A DNA stretch of 64,000 nt from Parus major (taxonomy: Eukaryota; Chordata; Aves; Passeriformes; Paridae): the NCBI RefSeq assembly GCF_001522545.3, contig NC_031773.1:37599466-37663465 (forward strand), read 5' to 3'. The notes below the pieces were generated by a model. That model worked only from the letters and a program-made list of their open reading frames with translations. It was not told the origin of the DNA and made no database searches. Each line of letters begins with the position of its first letter. The stretch's first letter is position 1. Positions 49,601 through 61,600 of this stretch are shown here, one piece after another. The translations under genes and the position numbers were made by a program.

Positions 49601-52600
49601 ATAAGTATTGGAAAGAAATACTGCTATTGGAAAAGATCAGCTAAATATGCACTTCCTATTACATAACAATTTAAAAAAAATTAAAGTTATACTTTTAATG
49701 GTTCTCAAAAATTGATTTTTCAACTAGTGTGAAATAAAAAAGATCACAGGTCAAGGGCTGAATGTAACTACAATGTAATATTTATTTTCTTAGCTTTTTA
49801 AATTTGTTATGCAAATTAACTTAATGGAAGTAAAAAATAAAGCATACCTTCCTTACAGAAGAATGTAAATGTTTTGTTTAGAAAGCTACAGTATAATTGT
49901 AGGGTTTGTTTTTTTTTAAACATAGCAATTTATTAGACAAAACTGCAAATCTTGGATACCTGCCCTATCCTTCTGTCCATGGGCAGTAAGTAGTTTAGGG
50001 ATTTCCTGAGTGAACTTGGATATACATAAAGAAAAACAGGGGCTATTCCTGTTGGGATTTTTTTTTTGTTATTTATAATTCAAAATTTTGTTATACCCTG
50101 GTTAAAAAAATTACACTTCTTTATTTTATTGTTATTCTTTAGGTTCTTGATGTATTAAAAATAGTTAGTATTTCCCTTTGTACCATACCCATACCTTTTG
50201 TGATTTTATAAACTTCAATTTTTTCAATTTCTCATATTTTTTATTTCAGTTCTCTGTCAAAAATGTTCCACAACAGCATTTAAATAGCATGAGTGATGTT
50301 TTACTATGACATGCAGCCAGTCTCTCTTTTGTATCCTGGCTTTTCCAGTTTGTCTTGTATTATCTTCAGCATTTTGTAGCCACTGTATCAACACGTGGTC
50401 AATAAAACTTAGCACACTGCTGTTTTACCACGTCACTTGAATCAATAAGGATTTCTAGATATGATCTTTCACAATTAACTTACCTGAATGGGATATTCTT
50501 TGGTGCATAACACTACCATGAGTCAAAGTACTTTGTTTTAATGATCCATACGTTTTTCACCTCAAAATTACAGAGCACAATTCCTTCCCTTCTGCTCTCC
50601 CATGGCTTCAATTATATCCTTACCTAAACCTGAAATCTGAGTATCCTTAGGATAGTTCCTTGACATTTCTTCTCTCTTCATTAGTGTAAAGCTGCCTTGA
50701 TCTCAGTGGATAAGAGCAGTCAGTTAACCTCTCACACTATTTGCTGGTGCAGCCTGAAGCATATTTGTAAATTTTAAAATTAAATTTAATTATCTTGCTC
50801 ATGTTTTGAACCAGTTCAGATACACTTTTGAATATGATAATGCTATTTTTGCCACCCCGTGGAAAATAATTGTCATCTGTAATATTGATCTTTATGTCAC
50901 AGTATTATAGTTCAGCATCTCATAGAGCAAGCAGCCACATTAGACAATGCTTTGTCTGTATAAATGAGCTTATTCTTAAATCTTTAATGAGAAAGGCTTT
51001 CGTAGACTGGTTGCTTAGTAAGGTGCACCTGCAGAAAGGGGATCATTTTACTAATCATTTAAAATTAATCATCCCTGCTCACCAACTTTCTATGCAATAT
51101 AGTTTGTAAAGCCAAGAGTGCACAAAAGGTACTTTCCTAACTTCTTTATACTAGATGTAAATCTTTAATCTATAGCTTTGCTTCTAGCATCTTGCAGTGC
51201 TGTAATTCTAATAAGGTGGTGACAGTTTCCAAGATTTTGTTTGCATAAACAGGCACTGTGCTGGTAAAATAGACAGAGGGGAGATGGATCATTCCTCCCC
51301 AGATGAATAGCAGCTAACCCCAGCGCTTTCAGGTCACTGCCATGTGTACAGCATCCCCCTTCTGCTGCAGGAAATGACTAGTGGCAGGACAGGACTCACT
51401 ATGCAGGCAGCTGCAGCCCTACCCGGTCTCAGTGTTAAGAGCCATGCCTGAGAAATGTGTTGTTTGTTGGAGGTGCTTGTCCAGTGCCCTCCTCTGCAGG
51501 GCAGGCACGGTGTGCACCTTGCCTCTCACCAGTGCAGACAGGAACCAGTCTGCAGGGACATTTTCTATGGCCACAGAAAGAACTGGTGTGGGATGGTTTT
51601 TATTTTGACACCTTAGAATTGTCTGGAAGGTCAGAAGGAATTCTCACAGGCTCTGAGAATTAAGTCCCCAGATTTCAATGTCTTGATATCTCCAGCCCTT
51701 TTATTCTCTGCAGTGGCTCCAAACAGATGAATTTTCAAGGTATAGCAGTGAGCTGAGTGGAGTGACTGATTCCTTGGGAGTCTTTCCACAATCTCAGCTC
51801 TGAATGCTGCACCGGTGGATTTTCTGGTTGAATGGTTTTAGGCATTTGAGTTTTTTTCTTTGTTTTGCTATGTTCTGCTTTTTTGTTTTGTTTTGAGGAC
51901 TTTTTGGCAGAAAGGTACAGAGTTACTTAGTTGTACAGTTCATCAGTATAGCTGTGAGGCTGAACAATTAAAGTACACTTTATTACCCTTCCTGCAAGAG
52001 CAAAAACCTCTAAGCCTCAATTTTACTTTGCCTCCTGCATCTGCTTTTAAATATTAAAGACATTGCTTTCACCACTGGGCTATTAAGAAATGCTGCAGTT
52101 CCACATTGGTGGAACATAAATAAAAAGCTCCTTGATTCTTTTTTTATTTAAAATGTGGAAAGTATTCTAAATATTTTTATACTAACGGGTAGTTACAATC
52201 TCTGAGCATTACTTTTATGAACTTAAATAACCTAATATAAGGAATTCTTTTGCTTTAATAGCTTTCATATTGTCAGATGAATAATGAAAAGCTGCTTACG
52301 AGAACTATTTATGACAGCAGAGCTGTGGTGAAAAATCTCACTCCTGGGACAGAATACATTTTTCAGTTAAGGACAATTAAAGGCTTGGATTCCTCTGTGG
52401 CTGTGGAGAAAGAAGTCATCACAAGTAAGGAAATACCTTATAAATTGTCTTTTTGAAAACCAGTAAATGTTCAGAGACATTTAAATCATTGTTTGTAAGT
52501 AAATTAAAAAGACCACAGAGTTGAAAATGAAACTTCACCTTTGGGAGGGAAGTTGTGCTTCTTCTTGTGATTGTTGTTTAAATAGGAGCCTTGTACATAA

Positions 52601-55600
52601 CTCGCTGGATTGAGGTTGAGGAGTCTAGACATGGCTGAAAATAGTTCTTTGAGAAAAGCTTCCTGCTCTAACAAAGTAAAATCTTGCCAGAGTAGCTTTC
52701 TATATTTTCCTAATTACCTTAGGTTTTGATTACAATTGTTTCTGTATCTCCTAAATTCTTGCAATCCCGTGGTCTCAGGTTGGTGTTTCTCCTGTGCACA
52801 GAATGTTCAAGACAGTAAGAGAAATTGTGCTTCAGAGAGCCTCAAAAGGTCCAGAAAACAGTACTTTGCACTCATTTTTTGTCTCTGGGAAAACAAGTAT
52901 TTTCCAATGTTCCTGTGATGCAACATAATAAAGAGGGAAATTTATTTGTGGCATAAATTTGAAGAAGATTTATATTGAATTCTGGGCTGCCAAAGCAGAT
53001 AAAGACCAGCTAACTGTAATCAGAAAATTAATCAACTCCCAAGTTTATTCACATGCATGTCACAGACCTCCTCTCTTCTTTGATGGATATTCTGTGGCTT
53101 GTTTGGATTATAATTCCTTAACTCAACTAATAGTAAAGGAGGGTCTGCACTTAGTTATTCAAAGAATCTCTGAAAAAAACCCAAACAGAACAAGTCCTGC
53201 AGACTCTTGTGAATGAAATGTGCAGCAGAATATACATTATCATGTCCCCCAAGATGCTTTTTTCCCTCAGGTAAATATTTTCAAGAGAATTTTGGATGGG
53301 CCCTGAGTTTACCTAAGTTGTGGAAAGTTTACTCTATAATTTTAATGGTAAACCCTTAGGATTTTTTTCATGCTGAGTAATAGGCATATATTAATTAGTA
53401 TTTTTCATAAAGCTTCAAGCAAGATAAACCAATTATGTGGGAGATTGACTTTTTAGGAGGAATGGAAACATTTTTCTCTCCCAAGCTGCTGTGCTGCACA
53501 GATTAATGGAGCCGTTATTAGTGAATTATTTGTGATTTTAAGAATAATATATTAAGAAATACTATTTAAAAAGGGAAAAAAGGGATAATCACTGAGACTG
53601 TGCTATTTATTGTGACCCTAAGTGAGCAGATGACCAGTTTTCTAAAATTATGTGGCATAAAATGTATTTTAGAAAACTTTAGAGTGACTGAAATCTCTAC
53701 TTCTGCTTACGAAGTGTTCCATTCTCATCCTGTTGTACCAGTGAGCAATATCACTGCTCTTAGAGAAGACCTGATAAAATTGAAATTTTCTTCCATTTCA
53801 TTTCTTCCACTCATACATTTTGTAATACACACAGGAGGTACATCCCCAGGTTTTATTTACTCTGTGCAACAAATTGGCACTCTTTTCTGTATATCCATAT
53901 AAAGAGTTCTAAAATTCAAAAAATCCATATTCCATCCATATAATCCATCTTCCATGATGTTTTGAAGTCTCAAGACATTAATTTAAGTAAAAACCTTTTA
54001 TTTTTAAAAGCTGTTATTTTATTATGTTTCAAGTACTAGGAATTATTTTTTTCTTTATTAATCTCAATAATTTTTACCACAGAACCTGCCAGGATATGTG
54101 CTCTGACATTAAAAATGGTAAATTCTTCCTCTGCAACTGTAACATGGAATCCAACCAAGACTAACTTCACTTCTTATAAAGCATCTTTATCAAACAACAC
54201 CTTTATAAAAAAGTTCAGAATTCCAGGAACAGTGACTGACTTCAGTGTTACAGACCTGACTGCTGGGGGCATTTATAATTTCACACTGAGAAGACTGAAA
54301 GGAAATATTGAAGGAGCTTCCTCTGTCCTTGAATTTGTAACAGGTCTGTATGGTTTCCAGCTTCCTCTACCACTGAATGGTAGCTGTCCCTAGCAGTGCA
54401 TGTTTATCTGTGTACATCTCACTTTGTAGAGTAACACATAAATTTCAAGAGATCTTCCATGTAATAGTTTACTGTCATTGTGGGCATGTATTCCTTACAA
54501 CCCTATTCAACCTGCATGTAATGATACCTGTCAGAAACATAATGTTTTTAGTTGTGTTACATTTCTTTTGACTTTTTTTAGTATTTCAGATCTCATCCTG
54601 CAAAGAGTTACACACAGCTGAATTTTATCTTATAATTATTTCAGTAGTTGTGTTTATTTACAGTGAGTGAAGTTAAACAGGCTTAGAAATGTTTGTAGAA
54701 TTAAGGCTTTAGATTGAACTACACTCAGAAATTAATCTGTACAAAGAGACCTCCATAAACATAAAATCCAGCATTAATGGAAGTTGAGATCCATGCAAAT
54801 AATAGGACTGATAAGTGCAGTAGGACTCAGGGCCTGTAAGAATATACTAAAAGGAAGAACCTATGCTCTCAGTTAAACTTGCACACCTTCACTAATACTA
54901 ATATTTTTTTTGTTCTGTTAGTGTCAAAATAAAACCATGAATTAAAAATCATACCTATGAGACAAATACAGATGGAATGTAAAATCTAAAATTAATATTT
55001 AGATTTATTAATATTTCAGATTACTTGATGGCAGAACTGGAGTAATCTGTTTGAAGCAATTCTGCAACTTTGCATAGTCTGTGTAAGGAGTTCATAAAAG
55101 ATAGATAATCTTAGCAGATTTACAGCAAATAAGAAAGGAATGGAAATCTTTCACAGTTGAAGCTATACATTATTCAGACTGCACAGTGTGATACTAATGG
55201 ATAAACTAACTAGAAGTCTGAATTTGGAAGAACCATGTTAGAAAGGCAGACAGAGTGCCAGGGTGAATCTGAAATGAGACAGAAAGCATCACTGACTGGG
55301 CTTGCTCTGAGAGATGAGCATGGGGAAAGCTGATAGCTGAACATGAGTTCCAAAGTAGAAAGAAAACAGATGAACATGGCTAGAGATTGTACAGGCGAAC
55401 AAATAATACACTCTTATATGTAGACAACATTTTTATGACCTACTGAAGAATTTTACTAGGTTTAGAGTGAATAATACGCATTTAAAGGTGCATTTAAAAG
55501 CAGAAGAAAATGAGATGTTGTGACATGAGTAGATGGAAATTTGGCTTTAATAAAAGGAGTAGACTACCCAAATTTTGGAATCTTAACTGACCAGAGTTTA

Positions 55601-58600
55601 TGGAATTACTGGGATTCAAGATTCATGAAATGTATTAAAGAGTTGCCAATCCTGTGGCTAGCTGCAGAAAAAACCCTAGCTGTATCTTGAATTTCAACTG
55701 TAGCAGTAGTTATGTCAGCAGTAGTGTTAAGTTTAAAGCAGAAACCCCAGGACTGTGCAGAGATTTTGTTGTTAACTGGACACTCTGCAGACACTTGAGC
55801 TTGCTCTCTGTGAACGGGCATCCCAGCATAGTTGGGAGGCCATCAACCAAATCCCAGAGGTGGTGCAGCAATGTTGGATCCCATGCTGCCATATCCAGAC
55901 TAATCCTTTCTATAACAAGTAAACTCTTCTTGGATGCTTTTCTATTCAGTTGTAACCACTAATATATTTTAAATGGAGTTATTTTAGTTAATATCTTTTA
56001 TTCCACAATTGTCTTCCAGAACCTGCAAAGCCAGAAGGTCTTAAATTCTTCAATGTTTCATCACATTATTTTTCACTATATTGGAGACTGCCACATGGGC
56101 TTGTAGACAGATTTCATGTGGATCTTGTTCCTGACCATGCTTCTGTTGTTATCCTAGATCTTGGAGTTAGGGAGTATCAAGTAAGTGCTTTTATTACAGG
56201 ACTAGCAGGGCCAGCTTTTCCTTATGCGCTGTGCTGATGAGGAATTCAAGCTTTCCTCCTTAGCTGTTTAATCCATACAAAAATAAAAAGGTATTAATGA
56301 AAAATTGGTGGGATTGGGGCAAATATCAGCATCCACAGCTTGTTACCTAACAACAAGTAGTGAACTTTTTTTTTAAGGTCTACTAGAAGGAAGCAGACCG
56401 TCATCCAAGGATTCATGAATAGTTTAACAAGGGAAGGGCAGAGCTATTGAGTAGTACAGACTCATTAATTGTGTACTTGCCAGGAAGATCTCTGCTTAAA
56501 TCATTAATGCAGGCAACATTTCACTACTAAGCCATCGAAAAGATATAGGAGCACTTTTTGATTCTGCTGTCTGGAACATACAATATTAACAGGAATAATG
56601 GTTGTTCTGGATGTTTTGCTTTTGTTTTTCATTGGAACTGCAAAGATACAGGTATTTTATATAATTTCTTGCTAAAAAAGTTAATAATTATGTTTACTGA
56701 AAAGGATGGGTTAGTTTAAGGGTCAAAAACTTGTTTTTCGGGTTGTTTTTTTGTTCATTCTTTCAAAAAGGAGTTTTATAATGCTTCATATTTACTTTGA
56801 TAATGATAATACAGAGAAACCTCTATAGATACACTGTTACGGGACTCTGGGATAAAATTAATAGTTAATTTTGTTGTTCTTTAATATTGAATGTTGAACA
56901 TATCTTATGAAGGGTAGTTGGCAGCAAAATATTCTAGCTAACAGATGCAAACAACTATTTTTATAATGAATTGCTCAAAATTTTCTGTGGGTTTTTTGTG
57001 CTTTGTTTTGTAGGGTTCTTTTCTGTTTGTTTGTTTTGGGTTTTTGTTGAGTAGAGTGGCATCATTTTTGTCAGCCTTTGTAAAAGGCTTAAATAAATCT
57101 ATGTCCTATTTCAGGCTGATTTTTCCAATACTATTCCTGGAACAACATACAGTGTCACAGTTTCTGCAGTTTCTTCCTCAGTCTATAGTTCACCTGCAAG
57201 CAGAACAGTGACAACAAATGTGACAAGTGAGTTAAAAATGACTGATGAAATTTTGTTCATTTTTAAGACTATGCTTTCTTATGTTTATTAATGTGCACAG
57301 TAATGTCCAAGAAATTATGATCAGTTTTGAGCAGTCATTAAAATTTTTCATCTTCTTCAACCATTTAAAAATACTGAATCTGAAGTGTTCTATGAGAACT
57401 TAAGAATTTACAAGCTTTTGAAAAATTTGCTGTTGTGTCATGTAATAATATCCAGACTCTGATTTATCTATAGTGGTACATAAAGATATATTCAGAGCTA
57501 TTTCCAAAAAAATTGTAGCCAAAGCAGATGTGCTTTTCAAGAGAGTACACTTTAATTGAGTGCTAGAATATATCAGATGTCAAATTGGCATTAAACTCTG
57601 TTTTTTTAACAAAGATCTTGAGCAACACATTTTTTATATTCTTATAAAAGAATGTTTCTGGCTTTCCAAAATTAATCTAATAATTTCTAACAGGACTCTA
57701 GCCAGAAATAAAAGCTTTTTATTCAGAAGTACATCAGTTTTTAGTAGTTTTATGGGATTGTCCTGGCAGATGATTTAATTTTTCTATAGCATCTGTAAAT
57801 ATGTCTCCACTATCATTAATCTTAATTAAAAATTGTTTTAGATGTGTGTGCTTGTGTGTGTGTTTGTGTGTATGCATATGTAATTTTTTAAAAATTTTTT
57901 TTTAGATCCTGGGCCACCCATGTTCCTTGCAGGTGAAAGAGTGGGTTCTGCTGGGATTCTGCTGTCATGGAACACACCACTCTATCCAAATGGGAGAATT
58001 CTCTCATATGTTGTCAAATATAAAGAAGTCTGCCCATGGATGCAAGCAGGTTATACACAGGTCACAACCAAGCCAGATAGTTTGGAAGTTCTTCTCACCA
58101 GTCTTAACCCTGGAACAACTTATGAAATTATGGTAAAAGCTTTACAAATGCCTCTTAGTATTTTGAATTCTGATTTATTGTAAATTGTGTGAGTTGATAG
58201 TAGGTTCCTGTAGAGTTTTCTGAGGGACCATGTTATTTACTGTTCCCAAATAACAAAATATATTAGTGAGATAGTTGAGTTTATTTGAGTAGTGTCTTTA
58301 AAATCTACTTTAAAATGTTCCAGTCAAACCTACACTGAAATGTACCTTCTTCTACTGATATTCAGATTAACATATGGCATTATGTGGTAAAACATAAAAA
58401 GAAAAGGGTAAAATTTTTAGGAACTTTGAAATCCTTCCTTATCTTCATTGAGATTTCATCTTTCAAATGACTGGTGTGCTTTGCATATTACATGTAGGTT
58501 ACTAAATCATCCCAGCCAGATCCATTAAAGCATGTCTTCCATACATGGAACTTTTTGCATTAAGATTAGGCACTCCTGATCCATCTCTGAACTCTTCAAC

Positions 58601-61600
58601 CGTAGATGACTTCAGGTGATGTGGACAGAAATTAACTGCTACTCCCTTGGCAGTATTTGCCAAGAAATTCTTTGCCTGCTTTACTCTTTCATAAGAACCT
58701 TGTAGAGGTTCCTCTTTTCAATACCAAGAATTAAATTATGTGTTGATTTGCTTCATTCCATTCAGTTGCCTTGAAGCTGCACATAAGTAGGAGCTTCCAT
58801 GTCTGTCTTAGTGCTAGTTTTGTTTCTGAGCTCATTCAACAGTATCTACTTTCAGATGAGGTAATAAAAACAATGTTTAGATGAGGACATGGCTTAAGAT
58901 TTATACAGTGTAATTTAAATACTGTCAGAATTTCCTGATTGCATGTCAAACCCCTAGAGATCTCCTGGGCTATTTCCTGAGCTATTGCAATTACCATAGA
59001 ATTCATCAATGCCCAAGGATTTTTCAGTCATTGTCCCTGTGAAGCATAAGTAGGTAGAGTTGGCTGTAGCCATGAGGTGTTTGTGTGGCTTGGGAAGGAG
59101 GTAGCCAGTGACACAGGCTCTTTGTGACATACTAGAATAAATCTTCAATGCTACCTTGTATTCCTTTATTGTGTTTGTCTCTTGTAGCCTTTTTCTTTTG
59201 TTTAGTCTCTGCAGTTTTGAAAAGCACACTGTTTAGTGCCAATAAATGATTAGAACAAGTTTACCATTCTGGCCTGAGGCCTTCTGTTTTCTTTTGCCCT
59301 TTTTTACCCTCTGTGTGCTGTCACTTCTACAGAGATCCACACTTAGTTTTGCACATCTACCCCTTCTCACCCTGCCTTCCCCACAGTCTGCACTGTCAGC
59401 TCCCTAAACCCCACTGCCACATCTTTGTTGCCTGACATTGCCAGCTATAACCTTGCTGGAGAACTTTTCACTTTGCTTCTTTCTCACACCTCTCCCCATC
59501 ACTGTTGGAATTTTACTCATGTTTATCTTTTGTTGTCCCTTTTACTTCTTTTTCAAAATAAGAAGTTAGACTTCCCTCCTCTTGTTTGTAAGTACTGGAT
59601 GCCATGGCCCATCACTGAGTTGAATTGTCACCAAACCCTACATTGCAGGGCAAATGGCATTGTTGCTTTATCTCCATATATTCTACCAAAGTCTCAATAT
59701 ATTGCTCTTCTGTGGGAAGACTTGTCCATGATTTTGAGCACTGAAGTATCTCCATCATAAAGTGCATCTACAGTCCACTGACCTATTGCCCTTCTGCAAA
59801 AAGATATGCTTTCCTTGGGTTTCTGCTTTGAGGAAGGTTGGTCTGCTCTTGCTAACCTAGAGGAGACAGAGAAATTAAGGGGAACTTATCTTCCTTTTTA
59901 CGCCTTTAAGTTATAGTAAGTAAAATAGGAATGCAGAATATGTTTTAAGCATATTGTGGTAAGAAAAAGGAGTGTTACTGATGTTATTTTTGCTGTTGAT
60001 TTTTGCATAAAGTAGGGACTCATAAAATAAGGATCTTCTTTTGATGTGTAGGTATTCATGTGTGGTTTTTTTCAATTTTTTATGCTGTTACATGTTTTTT
60101 CTGTTTTTTTTTTTTTACAAATTTTACAAATTTTTTAAAATTTTTAATTTTTTTATTTAGTATAAGTTATAGAACACAACTATAAAGGGCATGTTCACTT
60201 GTATATTCATAGTTTGAAAGTTAAAAGCTGTACCTCTGTCTATCCTTAGGATTTTCATACTCCCTGAAACTGTATATACTGTAGATTTTCTAATGTGGAT
60301 TCTTTCTTTTTTTTTCTGTAGGTTGCTGCTGAGAACAGTGCTGGTGTTGGAGTGTTTAGTGATCCTTTCCTTTTTCAGACTGCAGAAAGTGGTAAATTTA
60401 ATAAAGCTGTTAATTATTTTGATTAAAGCTGCACTAATTTGTTCAAATATGAATTTCATACTTGAACAAATTCCAATGCATTTAGAGCAAAATCCTTATT
60501 CTTACTCTGTCACTCAGTGACAAAGGTTCATCTTGTTCTATTTGCTAGAAACAGCATTTAGGGTGTGCCCATAGGGGTGTTTGTTGTACACAAAGTCTGT
60601 TTCTCTTGGAGTTTTCCTGTGCCAGTTTCTAGGTAGAAAAAGCTTGCAGAAAGCAAGGTCACAGCAGAGCAGAGCTACCTATCAAGTGGATCCATCTGCT
60701 GTTGCCTGCAACAGTTGTAGGAGACAGACTTTGTTGTGGGATCATCTCTGCCATTGTCTGTTTAAGCCAATCTGTATTTGTTTAGTGATAATTCTAAGAA
60801 GTTCAGCACAGAATGTATTTTATTAAATTTTTATGTACTAATTCTGAAGGTAAGAAAAGAGTCTGAAATGAAAATTCGAGTTGGTGGTTTTGAAGATTAA
60901 AAAAACATGGTCTGAGTTTGCACAATCTTTACTAATTTAGTGTTTGTGATCTTAGCCGTGCTCCAGGAGCAGCTGTGCCTTGGCTGACGAGCTCGCAACA
61001 CTCCTCCTCGATGGAATACAGAACTCGTGCTGCCAAGGCACTCACTGCCCATCTGTGTTTAGGCTGCTTTCTACTTCTGTGCAAACTGCAGACTGAGATA
61101 TCTTAATTAATGGCAGAAATCATCACTTTCCACAAATAATGCAATAATTTATGAACCCAATATGAGGAGTAGTAAGCTTGCTGCATGGATCTATGTGAAA
61201 TCATTGCTCTTCACTATTTGTGCATTATTGCTGGTGAAAAACCTTACTTCTGTGAGCTTTGTTATTTACTCATGTTTGACATTTGCCCTGGCATTTCTCC
61301 ATATGAGAACATAAGCTTTTTACTTTTGGAAGAATTTTTTTCTACATTTCTATTAAACCTAAAATGCCTTACTATAAATGCAATTGGTAGGTTTCTTCAA
61401 ATTCTGGGTGAGATATGTGTCATTGGCATAACATTTATACTTTTACTTTCCTAATTATTTTTTTGTTCCAATTCTTGTTTTGATAGCTAAGGAAAACCAA
61501 GCAACTTTCTCAATGTAAAGATGGGAAATTTAAAGTGAGAAAGTTAGCCAGAAGATAAAATTATTTAAACATGAAGTGGTTTGGGAGGAGGGGAAAAGAG

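Larger units (their letters stand above)
49488..56019 (+). other. PTPRQ: PTPRQ introns within FN9 and around FN10
   Basis: Introns at 49488-52261, 52425-54082 and 54344-56019. The 51260-51720 part is GC-richer than its surroundings and may be an old repeat. No extra exon found. Confidence 0.7.

Noticed and set aside
55654..55962. 102-codon open frame before FN11
   Set aside because: Lacks FnIII motifs and is also open on the other strand; it ends before the true acceptor at 56018-56019.
59425..59760. 111-codon open frame in the FN12 intron
   Set aside because: No recognisable domain; low-complexity Leu/Ser composition from pyrimidine-rich sequence.
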